From: Flagellimonas eckloniae
GTDB taxonomy: Bacteria > Bacteroidota > Bacteroidia > Flavobacteriales > Flavobacteriaceae
Direction of reading: 5' to 3'
Length of the DNA: 64,000 bases
Assembly: GCF_001413955.1 (NCBI RefSeq)
Contig: NZ_LCTZ01000002.1
Coordinates: forward strand, 2,156,501 to 2,220,500
Part shown: one piece after another, positions 9,461-20,200 of the stretch
Layout: each line of letters begins with the position of its first letter
How positions within the stretch are numbered: position 1 is the stretch's first letter
The notes under the pieces: model-generated
Databases searched by the model: none
Told to the model about the DNA's origin: nothing
What the model saw: the letters and a program-made list of their open reading frames with translations, nothing else
Made by a program: the position numbers and the translations under genes

Positions 9461-10822
9461 TTAATAGTGACACTTACCACATTCCAAACCACCCATCATA
9501 GCTACTGTCAGGTTATCAACTCCATACTTCTTTGAAAGTTCCTCATGAATAGCTGCATAGTACGCATTGTCCTCAACCTTAACTTCCGTCTCTCTGTGAC
9601 AGTTGATACACCATCCCATTGTTAACGGAGCAAATTGGTACATTACTTCCATTTCCTCAACCGGACCATGACATGTTTGACATTCAATACCTCCAACAGA
9701 AACGTGCTGTGAGTGATTAAAATAGGCAAAGTCTGGCAGGTTATGGATTCTCACCCATTCTACAGGTTGACTTTCACCAGTATACTTTTGATTCTCCTCG
9801 TCCCATCCAACAGCTTTGTACAATTTCTTAATCTCTCCAGTATAAAATTCGTTGGTATAGCCATTTGCTAAATCTTCCGCACTTGGTCCTTCAGGATTGC
9901 CTTTGTACTCATAGATAGATTTATGACAGTTCATACAAACATTCAATGCCGGTATTCCAGAATGTTTTGAAACTCGCGCCGATGAATGACAATATTTACA
10001 TTCAATTTTATTGTCTCCAGCATGTATTTTGTGCGAATAATGAATAGGCTGCACAGGTGCATATCCTTGATCAACACCCACCTGCATCATCCAACCATAA
10101 GCAAAGTAAGCACTTGCCAGCAATAAGAAGATAACACTTACCAAAACCAAAAACTGATTTTGGGCAAAAGCTTTCCAGATTGGTGTTCGCTTTTCAACTT
10201 TTTCTTTTTCCAATACCACACCATTCGCTTCGGCAATACGTCTTAACGTATTGTTCACCAAAATCAGCATGATGACTAAAAGACCAAAAACAAGTGCCAA
10301 GGCACCTAGAATAATTTCATTTGATATACCACTACCAGAACCTGTTTCTCCACCTTCAGAAGCAACTGCTACAGCAGTAACAGGTGCCGGTGGTGGAGCA
10401 GCTGTATAGGCCAGTATATCATCAATATCAGCATTTGACAATGTAGGAAAGGCCGTCATTGCCGCTTGATTGTACTCTGCGTAAATTTTATTGGCATATG
10501 CATCGCCTGACTTAATCATCCCCGGACTGTTCTTGATCCAAGCGTAAAGCCATTCTTTATCCAAACCTTCGTCTTCCAATAATCTGGACTCCACATTGGC
10601 CAATGCAGGACCCGTCATTTTACGGTTTAGTGCATGACAGGCAGCACAATTTTGATTGAACAACTGCTTACCCTTAGCGACATCACCTCCCGATGCATTT
10701 GCGTCTTCAGCTACAACTTCTGAGACAACAGCTTCTTCTTGCGCATAAAATGAAGTGGAAAAAAATAGGAGGGATAAACCTAAGACTTTAGAAAATAGAT
10801 GGCGGTATAAAACCTTTTTCAT
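9461..10822 (-). CDS. actA: Alternative complex III multihaem cytochrome ActA with an added monohaem domain
   Basis: Multihaem c-type cytochrome of alternative complex III. The 453-residue protein starts with a signal peptide (about residues 1-27), then a monohaem domain (CAACH near residue 60), two membrane spans (about 170-190 and 220-240), and a C-terminal multihaem part with CKYCH, CMNCH, CQTCH, CINCH and CGKCH. That is six CxxCH motifs, one more than the pentahaem core of the family. It is first in the operon. A -7-like box is at 10910-10917. It diverges from the SPOR gene. Confidence 0.95.
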   Translation of the reverse strand: MKKVLYRHLFSKVLGLSLLFFSTSFYAQEEAVVSEVVAEDANASGGDVAKGKQLFNQNCAACHALNRKMTGPALANVESRLLEDEGLDKEWLYAWIKNSPGMIKSGDAYANKIYAEYNQAAMTAFPTLSNADIDDILAYTAAPPPAPVTAVAVASEGGETGSGSGISNEIILGALALVFGLLVIMLILVNNTLRRIAEANGVVLEKEKVEKRTPIWKAFAQNQFLVLVSVIFLLLASAYFAYGWMMQVGVDQGYAPVQPIHYSHKIHAGDNKIECKYCHSSARVSKHSGIPALNVCMNCHKSIYEYKGNPEGPSAEDLANGYTNEFYTGEIKKLYKAVGWDEENQKYTGESQPVEWVRIHNLPDFAYFNHSQHVSVGGIECQTCHGPVEEMEVMYQFAPLTMGWCINCHRETEVKVEDNAYYAAIHEELSKKYGVDNLTVAMMGGLECGKCHY

Positions 10823-10909
10823 ATTAACGAAATTTCTGTCGAAATCTTTGGCACGGTTATTACTACTGATATTGAGTGTTATAGCCTTTCACCATGCTAA
10901 AATCGGTCA

Positions 10910-10917
10910 CAAAAATA
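10910..10917 (-). promoter_or_regulatory. Candidate -7 box for the act-cox operon
   Basis: On the minus strand this reads TATTTTTG, matching the Bacteroidota -7 consensus TAnnTTTG. The predicted start of transcription would be about 80 nt before actA. No TTG lies at the usual distance upstream, so this is a weak call. Confidence 0.3.
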
Positions 10918-10996
10918 CGACATAGAGTGATTTTTTAAAATGTTAAGGGATCTATAATAACTAATTTATACGGATTCTAAATAAGCTGCGAGCACC

Positions 10997-11024
10997 TTGT
11001 TTAAAACATAAAAATTTACATTTG
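10997..11024 (+). promoter_or_regulatory. Promoter of the SPOR-domain gene
   Basis: TTG at 10997-10999 and TACATTTG at 11017-11024, spaced by 17 nt, match the Bacteroidota housekeeping promoter (TTG / TAnnTTTG). Transcription should begin near 11029-11031. That leaves almost no leader for an ATG at 11037 and favours the ATG at 11058. Confidence 0.55.
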
Positions 11025-11057
11025 TAGTAGCAAAGAATGGAAAAGCAGTCATATCTC

Positions 11058-11429
11058 ATGAAAACCCTAGTAATTATAACATTCTTGATAGGTTTCACGG
11101 TTCAACTTTCCGCTCAGGAAGGCAGTGTTACTGTTGAACAAGACCCACGAATTGATGAACTAATGAAGGTATATGCAGAAGTTAATTCGAAGGCAGATTT
11201 TTATCAAATACAGGTAGGTTTTGGGAGCTACCAAAAAGCTCAAAACCTAAAATCCAAAATAGACATTGATTTTCCTACATGGTATTCCAAAATTGAGTTT
11301 GAATCTCCTACCTACAGGGTACGTTTGGGCAAGTTCAAAACGAAGTTGGAAGCAGAGCGGAAATATCTGGAGGTACGAAAAAAATATCCAGATGCAATGC
11401 TCTTGAAACCTGAAACCAATTCTAGATAA
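11058..11429 (+). CDS. Small exported SPOR-domain protein
   Basis: A predicted periplasmic protein of 123 residues: signal peptide ending about LSAQ, a short linker, then one SPOR domain (from about YQIQVGFGSYQKA through VRLGKFKTKLEAE). SPOR domains bind denuded peptidoglycan glycan strands, usually at division sites. The start at 11058 is preferred over 11037 because it gives a normal signal peptide and fits the promoter. It is transcribed alone, divergent from the act operon and convergent with infB. The exact role is unknown; a cell-wall function is inferred from the domain. Confidence 0.82.
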   Translation: MKTLVIITFLIGFTVQLSAQEGSVTVEQDPRIDELMKVYAEVNSKADFYQIQVGFGSYQKAQNLKSKIDIDFPTWYSKIEFESPTYRVRLGKFKTKLEAERKYLEVRKKYPDAMLLKPETNSR

Positions 11430-11432
11430 AAT

Positions 11433-11460
11433 AAAAAATCCCGCTTAGGCGGGATTTTTT
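11433..11460. terminator. Bidirectional terminator between the SPOR gene and infB
   Basis: Perfect 12-bp stem (AAAAAATCCCGC / GCGGGATTTTTT) with loop TTAG. It has T runs in both directions, so it can end both convergent transcripts. Confidence 0.9.
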
Positions 11461-11481
11461 ATTTCTAATCTATTATTCCTC

Positions 11482-14238
11482 TTATAGTTTTTTCTTGACA
11501 GCTACTTCTTGGAAGGCTTCTACAATATCCCCTTCCTTGATATCATTGTAGTTTTTAATCTGTAGACCACAATCGTATCCTTTAGACACTTCTTTAGCAT
11601 CATCCTTAAATCGTTTAAGTGATGCCAATTCACCGGTATAGATTACAACACCATCTCTTATCAAACGAATTTGCGAGTTTCTAAAGACTTTACCACTGGT
11701 CACCATACAACCTGCAATGGTTCCGATCTTGGAAATCTTGAAGGTTTCCCTAATCTCTGCATTACCGGTAATCTCTTCCTTCATTTCAGGAGACAGCATA
11801 CCTTCCATTGCGTCCTTGAGGTCGTTGATGGCATCATAGATAATGGAATACATTCTAATATCAATCTCCTCCTTATCAGCAACCATACGTGCATTGCCCA
11901 TTGGCCTTACATTAAAACCAATTATAATTGCATCGGAAGCACTGGCCAATAATACATCAGATTCGGTAATTGCACCTACGCCTTTATGAATAATGTTGAC
12001 CTGTATTTCATCCGTAGATAATTTTTGGAACGAGTCTGTCAATGCCTCAACGGAACCATCCACATCACCCTTAAGGATAATGTTCAATTCTTGGAAGTCA
12101 CCTAAGGCAATACGCCTACCTATCTCATCCAAAGTAATGTGTCGTTGTGTACGAACAGATTGCTCACGTTGCAATTGCGAACGCTTGGTTGCAATTTGTT
12201 TTGCTTCACGCTCATCATCCAACACACTGAACTTATCACCTGCCTGCGGAGCACCGTCCAATCCTAAAATTGAAATTGGCGTAGCAGGACCAGCTTTTTT
12301 AATATCCTTACCACGTTCATCTTGCATGGCTTTTACTTTACCACTACAAGTTCCCGCCAACACATAATCTCCTATTTGAAGGGTTCCGGATTGCACCAAA
12401 ATAGTGGACACATACCCCCTACCCTTATCCAGATAAGCTTCAACGACTGTACCAGAAGCCAATCTATCTGGATTTGCTTTCAATTCCAGCAATTCAGCTT
12501 CCAAAAGCACTTTTTCCAATAGCTCGTTTACCCCTTCTCCTGTTTTTGCGGAAATGTCATGGGATTGTATTTTACCGCCCCAATCTTCAACCAACAAGTT
12601 CATAGCAGCAAGACCTTCCTTAATCTTCTCAGGATTGGCCGCTGGCCTATCAATCTTATTAATAGCGAAAACAATTGGAACGCCCGCCGCTTGGGCATGA
12701 CTGATTGCTTCTTTTGTTTGAGGCATGATATCATCATCTGCCGCAACAACAATTATAGCTATGTCAGTTACTTGAGCACCACGAGCACGCATCGCCGTAA
12801 AGGCTTCGTGACCCGGTGTATCTAAAAATGCAATTTTTTGTCCGTCCTTTAATGTAACCCCATAAGCACCAATATGCTGGGTAATCCCACCACTTTCACC
12901 TGCAATTACATTTTCTTCCCGTATATGATCCAGCAAAGATGTTTTACCGTGATCCACATGCCCCATAACGGTAACAATGGGAGCTCTTGGTTTTAAATCT
13001 TCAGGAGCATCTACTTCTTCTTCAATAGATTCTTCTATTTCCGCGGTAATAAACTCAACCTCATATCCAAATTCTTCCGCAACAATAGAGAGTGTTTCTG
13101 CATCCAAACGCTGGTTCATAGTTACCATGATACCCAATGACATACAAGCAGATATAATCTGGGTAGTAGAAACTTCCATCAATGTAGCAACCTCATTCAC
13201 CGTAACGAATTCGGTTACTTTTAGGATTTTACTTTCAAGCTCTTGCTGTTCAAGATCTTTCTCTGTCTGCTGACGGTGCTGATCTCTTTTCTCCCTTCTA
13301 TATTTGGCCCCTTTACCTTTGTTGGATTTACCTTGAAGTTTTTCAAGGGTTTCCCGTACCTGTTTTTGTACTTCTTCTTCCGTTGGCTCAACTTTTGGAG
13401 CTCCAGAACGTTGAGCCCCTCTTCTACCTGGTCCATTGGCTCCACCCCTATTTGGAGGACGGTTTCCACCTGCTGATTGAGATGGGTTTTTGCTAATAAT
13501 ACGCTTTCTTCGCTTTCTCCTATCTGCACTTGCATCAGAATTTGATGAAGCGGCCTTTTTAGGTTCTTCTTTCTTTTTCTTTGGCTTATTGAATTGGGCA
13601 AGATCTATTTTATCTCCAGTAATCTTAGGCCCACTAAGTTTTTTATATTGGGTCTGAATAGCCTCTGGTTCTTTAGGCTCCTCTTCAGATTCTTTTTTGG
13701 ATTCAATAGCTTTTTCAACTGGTTTAGCCGTTTCTTTCTTTGGTTCTACCTCTGGTTTTATTTCTATTTCGGCAATAACCTCTGGCGATGATTTAACCTC
13801 TTCTTTAACAGGCTCCACAACCTTTGGTTCCTCTACAACCTCAGGTGCTTTTTCCGCCTTTGGCTTCTCTGGTTTTTTATCTAAATCAATTTTGCCAACC
13901 TTTTTAGGACCAGACAACTCTACTTTGGCTTTTATAACGTGTTCCGCATTCCTTCGCTCTCTGGCAAGTCTGCGTTCTTCCTGCTCTTGTTCAATTTGAA
14001 CTCTAAGAGCTTCTTTCTCTTTACGCTTTTCCTCACCAACTTCTTTCGAGGCTACCTTTTTGCTTTTATCCGTCTGGAATTCATCCAACAGCACCTGATA
14101 CACCTCATCTGAAATTTTTGTTGTAGGTCTTGCTTCCACATCATGACCCATGGAAGAAAGGTGTTCTACAGCCCTATCCAGTGAAATGTTCAATTCCCTG
14201 AGAACTTTATTAAGTCTTATTGTTGGGTTTCCTGCCAT
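11482..14238 (-). CDS. infB: Translation initiation factor IF-2
   Basis: GTPase that delivers initiator fMet-tRNA to the 30S subunit. The 918-residue protein has an N-terminal IF2-N helix module, a long charged region (about residues 60-340) rich in Lys, Glu and Pro, a second IF2-N module (about 340-400), the G domain from about residue 424 (G1 [10 protein letters not shown]3 DTPGHEAF, G4 NKID), and domains II-IV. All GTP-binding motifs are intact. It is the last gene of rimP-nusA-infB, 44 bp after nusA. Confidence 0.98.
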   Translation of the reverse strand: MAGNPTIRLNKVLRELNISLDRAVEHLSSMGHDVEARPTTKISDEVYQVLLDEFQTDKSKKVASKEVGEEKRKEKEALRVQIEQEQEERRLARERRNAEHVIKAKVELSGPKKVGKIDLDKKPEKPKAEKAPEVVEEPKVVEPVKEEVKSSPEVIAEIEIKPEVEPKKETAKPVEKAIESKKESEEEPKEPEAIQTQYKKLSGPKITGDKIDLAQFNKPKKKKEEPKKAASSNSDASADRRKRRKRIISKNPSQSAGGNRPPNRGGANGPGRRGAQRSGAPKVEPTEEEVQKQVRETLEKLQGKSNKGKGAKYRREKRDQHRQQTEKDLEQQELESKILKVTEFVTVNEVATLMEVSTTQIISACMSLGIMVTMNQRLDAETLSIVAEEFGYEVEFITAEIEESIEEEVDAPEDLKPRAPIVTVMGHVDHGKTSLLDHIREENVIAGESGGITQHIGAYGVTLKDGQKIAFLDTPGHEAFTAMRARGAQVTDIAIIVVAADDDIMPQTKEAISHAQAAGVPIVFAINKIDRPAANPEKIKEGLAAMNLLVEDWGGKIQSHDISAKTGEGVNELLEKVLLEAELLELKANPDRLASGTVVEAYLDKGRGYVSTILVQSGTLQIGDYVLAGTCSGKVKAMQDERGKDIKKAGPATPISILGLDGAPQAGDKFSVLDDEREAKQIATKRSQLQREQSVRTQRHITLDEIGRRIALGDFQELNIILKGDVDGSVEALTDSFQKLSTDEIQVNIIHKGVGAITESDVLLASASDAIIIGFNVRPMGNARMVADKEEIDIRMYSIIYDAINDLKDAMEGMLSPEMKEEITGNAEIRETFKISKIGTIAGCMVTSGKVFRNSQIRLIRDGVVIYTGELASLKRFKDDAKEVSKGYDCGLQIKNYNDIKEGDIVEAFQEVAVKKKL

Positions 14239-14282
14239 AAATTGTATTTCCTTACCCTAAAAATTTGCCGCTAATATATAGC

Positions 14283-15515
14283 TTAATCTTCAAACTCTTC
14301 TTTAAGGATGCGCACTACATCCTGAACAGTTTCTTCTTCTAAATCAGTTCGCTTTATCAAGTCATTGACATCTTGTTCCAAGACACTTCGTGCAGTATCC
14401 AATCCAATCTTCTTGAATTCATCAATAACCCATGCTTCTATTTCATCCGAAAACTCGGTCAGCTCAACATCTTCTTCCACACCTTCCCTAAACACATCTA
14501 TCTCATAACCAGTTAATTGTCCGGCCAATCGAATATTATGTCCGCCTCTACCGATAGCTTTGGAAACCTCCTCTGGCTTAAGGTAGACTTGAGCTGTTTT
14601 CTTCTCGTCATTTAATTTCACAGATGATACTCTAGCCGGACTCAATGCCCTTGTCACCATTAACTGTGAATTATTTGTCCAGTTGATAACATCAATGTTT
14701 TCATTGCCCAATTCACGTACAATACCATGAATCCGTGAACCTTTCATTCCCACACAAGCTCCTACTGGGTCAATTCTATCATCATATGAATCTACAGCAA
14801 CCTTTGCTTTTTCCCCAGGGATTCGAACTGCCTTCTTTATTGTAATCAGTCCGTCGAACACTTCAGGAATTTCTTGGAAAAATAATTGCTCCAAGAAAGA
14901 TGGCGAAGTCCTTGACATGATGATTGCAGGCTTGTTCCCTTTCAGCTCAACACTTTCAATTACACCACGAACATTATCGCCTTTTCTGAAAAAATCTGAT
15001 GGAATCTGTTTTTCCTTTGGAAGTATAATTTCATTTCCTTCGTCATCCAACAAAATAATTGCTTTATGACGAATATGATGTACCTCAGCGGTATAAATCT
15101 CTCCTTCTAAGTCCTTGAACTGCTTGTAGATTGTAGTGTTATCATGCTCATGGATTTTGGAAATCAAGTTTTGACGCAAGGCCAAAATAGCCCGTCGTCC
15201 CAAATCGATTAACTTCACTTCTTCAGATACGTCCTCGCCAACTTCAAAATCCGGCTCTATTTTTCTAGCCTCGGTCAAAGAAATTTCCTCATTGGGCTCT
15301 TCCACTTCTCCATCCTCGACCACAATACGGTTTCTCCAAATTTCCAAATCACCTTTATCTGGGTTGATAATGATGTCAAAATTTTCATCGGAACCAAATT
15401 TCTTTTTAAGGGCATTTCGGAAAACATCTTCCAAAATCGCCATAAGGGTTACCCTATCAATAAACTTATCGTCCTTAAATTCTGAAAAGGATTCGATGAG
15501 CGCTAGGTTTTCCAT
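14283..15515 (-). CDS. nusA: Transcription termination/antitermination factor NusA
   Basis: RNA polymerase-binding factor that modulates pausing and termination. The 410-residue length is normal for Bacteroidota, which lack the C-terminal acidic repeats of Escherichia coli NusA. It has the N-terminal polymerase-binding domain, an S1 domain at about 130-200, and KH domains with VGACVGMKGSRI and AIGRGGHNIRLA. Its C-terminus is acidic and contains an HhH-like tail. It lies 13 bp downstream of rimP. In other bacteria the operon is autoregulated through NusA, which makes the rimP leader hairpin notable. Confidence 0.98.
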   Translation of the reverse strand: MENLALIESFSEFKDDKFIDRVTLMAILEDVFRNALKKKFGSDENFDIIINPDKGDLEIWRNRIVVEDGEVEEPNEEISLTEARKIEPDFEVGEDVSEEVKLIDLGRRAILALRQNLISKIHEHDNTTIYKQFKDLEGEIYTAEVHHIRHKAIILLDDEGNEIILPKEKQIPSDFFRKGDNVRGVIESVELKGNKPAIIMSRTSPSFLEQLFFQEIPEVFDGLITIKKAVRIPGEKAKVAVDSYDDRIDPVGACVGMKGSRIHGIVRELGNENIDVINWTNNSQLMVTRALSPARVSSVKLNDEKKTAQVYLKPEEVSKAIGRGGHNIRLAGQLTGYEIDVFREGVEEDVELTEFSDEIEAWVIDEFKKIGLDTARSVLEQDVNDLIKRTDLEEETVQDVVRILKEEFED

Positions 15516-15528
15516 TTTTATACTACAA

Positions 15529-15990
15529 TTAAAATTTTATAATAACTTTTGCTTCATGGATATCAGAAAATGCAATATCCCGCTTTTTCTGAACCGTTAT
15601 TTTTCCTTTACCAACTGGTTTGGGCTCACGAGCCTTCCACTCTAAGGTAATCGTATCATCGGTGGCATTTGTCAGATTTCCTTCCAACTCTTCCCCCACA
15701 GTCCTGACCTTTAATTTTCTGCCTATGTTTTTTTTATACTGACGGGGCAATTCCAAAGGAGAGGCAGCTCCAGCAGAAGTAACTTCCAATGAGAAATCCT
15801 CTTCTTCACGATCTAGGTTATGTTCAATGGCCCTACTTACATTCATACAATCCTGTAGATTGATTCCGTTATCGCCATCCAAAACCACACGTATCGTGTT
15901 GTCTCCACCCACAGTAAAATCAATCAAAAACAAGGAAGGGTTTTCTTCCAAAGCCTTATTTAATAATGATGCTACTTTTTCCTTAAACAT
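15529..15990 (-). CDS. rimP: Ribosome maturation factor RimP
   Basis: Assists maturation of the 30S subunit. The 153-residue protein has the N-terminal alpha/beta domain with the conserved stretch [12 protein letters not shown] and a C-terminal SH3-like barrel with [19 protein letters not shown]. It is first in the classic rimP-nusA-infB order. Its start is 18 nt after a strong hairpin in the leader (16008-16028), and a promoter match lies just upstream of that. Confidence 0.95.
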   Translation of the reverse strand: MFKEKVASLLNKALEENPSLFLIDFTVGGDNTIRVVLDGDNGINLQDCMNVSRAIEHNLDREEEDFSLEVTSAGAASPLELPRQYKKNIGRKLKVRTVGEELEGNLTNATDDTITLEWKAREPKPVGKGKITVQKKRDIAFSDIHEAKVIIKF

Positions 15991-16007
15991 AAAAATAAGT
16001 AATAAAA

Positions 16008-16028
16008 GAGGGGACTAGAAGTCCCCTC
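16008..16028 (-). promoter_or_regulatory. Hairpin in the rimP-nusA-infB leader, possible attenuator
   Basis: Perfect 8-bp stem GAGGGGAC / GTCCCCTC with a 5-nt loop. On the minus strand it is followed by TTTTATTACTTATTTTT just before the rimP ATG, so it looks like an intrinsic terminator inside the leader. The predicted promoter is upstream of it, so the hairpin should be transcribed with rimP. It could instead end read-through from the DinB-like gene. Confidence 0.55.
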
Positions 16029-16057
16029 ATGAATAACTTTTTATCCGTTCAGTGGTG

Positions 16058-16089
16058 CAAATATACAATAAATTTAATGTTTAAAACAA
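16058..16089 (-). promoter_or_regulatory. Promoter of rimP-nusA-infB
   Basis: On the minus strand TTG (16089-16087) and TATATTTG (16065-16058) are separated by 21 nt, matching the Bacteroidota consensus. The start of transcription is expected near 16053, giving a leader of about 60 nt that contains the hairpin. Confidence 0.55.
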
Positions 16090-16138
16090 GCCAGAAACCC
16101 AGAAAGTTCAGTTCCTTAAAATACAAGGTTGAGTTAGG

Positions 16139-16675
16139 TTATTCCTTTGGAATATGGTTTAAAATGGTAAGGTATTTTGGCCATGGCCCTACCTCAGACT
16201 TATACTGTTTGGCCATTACCCTAGAGATTTGAGCAATGTGCCCCAAGTCATGAACCACCCAGGCAGAGAGAAGCTGGGCCAAGGTAACCTCGCCAAGTTC
16301 AGGATGAACACCAATACGATCCAAATCTTTAGATGTAAGGTTTTTTGATTTTAAACTTGTTAGATTGTTTTTTCGCAATTCTTCAAACTCATCAAATAAG
16401 TCTTCAAGATTTTTGTCCTTGGAGTTTTCAAATTGTGCAAATCTATCAAAAGGTTGAAAAGTCTTTGGGGTACCATCTTCCAAAATAAGTTCTGTCCGAA
16501 CCATCCAATCCGTTTTTTCACCATGGATAAGATGTCCAATAACATCGAACGGACTCCACGTATCTTTACCCTCGTTTTCCAGAATCCATTCCAAAGGTAA
16601 ATCCCGTAGTAACGTTCTTATGACCAAAGGGGTTTTTTCCAATACGGGAATTGCTTTATTCAGTTCAAATTTCAT
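16139..16675 (-). CDS. DinB-family putative metal-dependent protein
   Basis: A four-helix DinB/YfiT-like protein of 178 residues. Family members bind a divalent metal through histidines; several in Bacillus and actinobacteria are thiol-transferases or S-transferases. Candidate ligands are in GHLIHGEKTDW and HDLGHIAQI. I prefer the ATG at 16675 (MKFELNKAI) over the in-frame one at 16699, which only adds eight residues not typical of the fold. It is transcribed alone upstream of rimP on the same strand. The substrate is unknown. Confidence 0.8.
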   Translation of the reverse strand: MKFELNKAIPVLEKTPLVIRTLLRDLPLEWILENEGKDTWSPFDVIGHLIHGEKTDWMVRTELILEDGTPKTFQPFDRFAQFENSKDKNLEDLFDEFEELRKNNLTSLKSKNLTSKDLDRIGVHPELGEVTLAQLLSAWVVHDLGHIAQISRVMAKQYKSEVGPWPKYLTILNHIPKE

Positions 16676-16699
16676 ATTCAACAAAGTTACTGTTTGCAA

Positions 16700-16943
16700 A
16701 CTATTAGTAGTGACTTCTATTATTTAAGAACAATATAGACCATCTTCTAAAAAGAAATCTAACACCCGCCAATGATATACTATTAGGCTCTTGGTTCCAG
16801 TGATAGGCATACATCATATTTAAACAAGTAAAAATTGGTAATCCCTAACAAACTCGAAACTGTAGAAATATAAAAATCAAAGGGGTTGCCAAAATTGTTC
16901 TTGCCGAAAAATTTTTGAAGTAAACAAAGACATTACCTACAAA
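16700..16943. other. Intergenic stretch with no recognised feature
   Basis: AT-rich DNA between the DinB-like gene and the tRNA-Gln terminator. I see no convincing reading frame, RNA fold or repeat here. Confidence 0.5.
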
Positions 16944-16984
16944 TAAAAAACCTCCTATATAGTTGTAATATAAGGAGGCTTTTT
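16944..16984 (-). terminator. Terminator of tRNA-Gln
   Basis: Stem CCTCC-TATAT pairs with ATATAAGGAGG with one bulged base. Read on the minus strand it directly follows the tRNA and ends in a T run. Confidence 0.75.
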
Positions 16985-16985
16985 G

Positions 16986-17057
16986 TTGGCCTACAAGGAC
17001 TCGAACCTTGAACGACTGGACCAAAACCAGCTGTGTTACCAATTACACCATAGGCCA
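16986..17057 (-). tRNA. trnQ: tRNA-Gln (anticodon TTG)
   Basis: Read on the minus strand it folds as a cloverleaf: acceptor TGGCCTA/TAGGCCA, D stem GTGT/ACAC, anticodon stem GCTGG/CCAGT with loop TTTTGGT (anticodon TTG), T arm with GGTTCGAGTCC, discriminator A. CCA is not encoded. Confidence 0.95.
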
Positions 17058-17075
17058 GTACCGCATTTGAGCGTG

Positions 17076-17105
17076 CAAATTTAAAACAAACTTTGGTTTC
17101 AACAA
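17076..17105 (-). promoter_or_regulatory. Promoter of tRNA-Gln
   Basis: On the minus strand TTG (17105-17103) and TAAATTTG (17083-17076) are separated by 19 nt, a full match to the Bacteroidota consensus. They lie 19 nt before the mature tRNA 5' end. Confidence 0.55.
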
Positions 17106-17227
17106 ATATTTTGACAAGATTCCAAGCTATTTTTACAGATGCTTACTTGTTAAAGCTTTTCCAAAATTGAACAGTCTTCTCTACTATATTTACTAAATTC
17201 GCCCCAACTTGGTAAACACCAATCTTT

Positions 17228-20200
17228 ATGTTTGCAAAAGACTTCAAAAAATGGGATACCATCTTAGGATGGGTTTCCTTTGCTATAGCATTTATCGTAT
17301 ATGCCTTAACCGTTGAACCTACGGGAAGTTTCTGGGATGCTGGGGAATATATAACCACCTCGGCCAAATTACAAGTGGGCCACCCTCCCGGAGCCCCACT
17401 TTTACAAATGATAGGTGCGTTCTTTTCCATATTTGCTTTTGGAGATTCTTCCAAAATAGCCTTGATGGTAAATGCAGTTTCAATAGTTTCCAGTGCCTTT
17501 GCGGTCTTGTTCACTTTTTGGACCATTACCAATATGACCCGTAAACTAATTCCTCAAAAGAAGGCTTTAACCAATAGCAGGTCTATTGCAGTTCTAGGGA
17601 GTGGACTGGTAGGTGCTTTGGCCTTTACTTTTTCCGATAGTTTTTGGTTCAATGCTGTGGAAACAGAAGTTTATGCCATGGCAAGCTTCATTATGTCCTT
17701 GTTACTTTGGTTAGGATTAAAATGGACCGATAATCTGGATGACCCTAGAGGTAACCGTTGGTTATTGCTCATCTGTTTTCTAATTGGCCTAACATTTGGT
17801 ATCCAATTCATGGGATTTTTGGCTATCCCCACCATTGGACTTTTGTATTACTTCAAAAAATACAAGACCACAACTATCAAGAATTTCTTATTGGCCAATA
17901 TAATAGTGATTGCCCTTTTAATGCTCGTATATAAATTCTCTTTGACCTATGTTTTAAAACTATTTGGCTGGAGCGAGGTATTTTTCATTAATAGCATTGG
18001 GCTTCCTTTCAACTCTGGGACCATTATCATGGGCCTACTCTTTATTGCCGCCTTTTATTTTGGCTTGAAGTATACCCGAAAAAACAACTTTCATACCGGA
18101 AATACAATTGTCCTTTGTCTAATGTTTTTGATTTTCGGATTTTCTTCTTGGTTAATGCTTCCCATAAGAGCCAATGCAAAGACTGTGGTAAATGAGAATG
18201 ACCCTTCAGATGCGCGATCTCTTTTGGCCTATTATAACAGAGAACAATACCCCGGTGTTGAAAGTCCTTTCTACGGAGCTTATTACTCTGATGCTTTCGC
18301 ACCTGCCGGAGAAAATAAAGATGACCGTCCCAAATATGAAAAGGACAGAAAATTGGGCAAATATGTTATCGTAAATAATTACAAGAATGCTATCCAAGGC
18401 CCTAATGAAAAGCATGTAGGCATTCTTCCGAGACTTTGGAGCGATCAACATGCAGAAAACTACATCCGCTATTTTGGTGAGTTGGGATTTCGCATAAAAT
18501 CTGAATATATTTCCAACAATGACCTTAGACAAGCCGTAAGTCAATTTAAAAGTGCCTACGCACGAGGCGAACTGGAAGCCGATCAATACATTCGGTTTTT
18601 ACAGGAGTTTGGGGAGTATATTGAGGTTGAACCCCCTACTTTAGGCCAAAACCTACGCTATCTTTTTGAGTTTCAATTTGGCTACATGTATATGCGCTAC
18701 TTTATGTGGAATTTTGTAGGTAGACAGAATGACCTTCAAGGTAGGTATGATGAAAATGGTAATTGGCTTAGTGGTATTGGTTTTATAGATAGTATTCGAT
18801 TAGGAAGTCAGAATAACCTTCCAAGTGATTGGAAAAACAATAAGGGAAGAAACACCTATTTCTTTTTGCCCTTGTTTCTAGGTATTATTGGACTTGTTTT
18901 TCAAATCTCAAAAAATCCAAAACACTTTTGGGCACTCTTTGTCTTTTTCCTGTTTACCGGGTTGGCAATTCAGTTCTACACCAATCCCTATATCTTCCAA
19001 CCACGGGAAAGAGATTATTCGCTCGTGGGATCATTCTATATTTTCTGTATTTGGATTGGTATTGGGGTTTATGGCCTTTTTGAAGAGTTCAAAAAGCTGT
19101 TATCGGCAAAAATAGCCGCACCCGCGGTTACGGTACTCTGTCTTTTGGCGGTACCCTTATTAATGGCATTTCAAAATTGGGATGACCATGATAGATCTGA
19201 TCGATATACCGCAAACTCCACGGCCAAAGCTTATTTGGACTCCTGTCAGGAAGATGCTGGAGCCATTTTGTTTACTATTGGCGACAATGACACCTTTCCA
19301 TTGTGGTACGCCCAAGAAATTGAAGAGTATCGCACAGACGTACGGGTTGTAAACACCAGTCTTTTTGCCACTGATTGGTACATTGACCAAATGAAACGAA
19401 AGGCCTATGAGAGCGACCCTATCCCATCACAACTTACGCATGAAAAATACAGATATGGTTCGCGTGATGCCGTATACCATTTTGAGGGAATCACAGAAAA
19501 TCGTTGGAATATAAAAGATTTGATAAATTGGATTGGAAGTGATAAACCCCAAACCAGATTCAGGTATCTTTTAGAAAAGCGAGGAGAAGATCTTAATAAC
19601 TATGATGAGAGTAATCTAGACATCATATATTACCCCACAAATAAGATCAGGATTCCTGTAAACAAACAAAATGTGTTGGAAAGTGGCTTGGTCAAAGAAA
19701 AGGATTCAGCTTTGATAGTGGATTATATCGATATTAATCTTCCGCAGAGCGCCATGCCAAAAAACAGGATATTAATGTTGGATATAATTGCCAACAACGA
19801 TTGGAAAAGACCCATCTATTTTTCTGGAGGAAGTTTTGATAGTGCGGAATATATTTGGATGAAGGATTATTTGCAATTGGATGGCCTCGTATACAAATTG
19901 GTTCCTATAAAAACCAAAAATAGAAGCTCATTTGAAATGGGACGTATTGATACTGATTTAATGTATGATATTGTCAAAAAATGGGAATGGGGAAATTCTG
20001 GAAGCAGTGAAATTTACCATGATACACAAACACGCTCCCAAGGACTCTCTTTTAGAAGCAATTTAGCACGACTTACAGAAGCCTTGATTGATGAAGGTAA
20101 AATAGAAAAAGCCAAGGATATCATAGATATTGCCATGACCAATATGCCCGTTGAGCATTTTAGCTTCTATGCCTTTGTAGAGCCTTTTGTTGATGGATAT

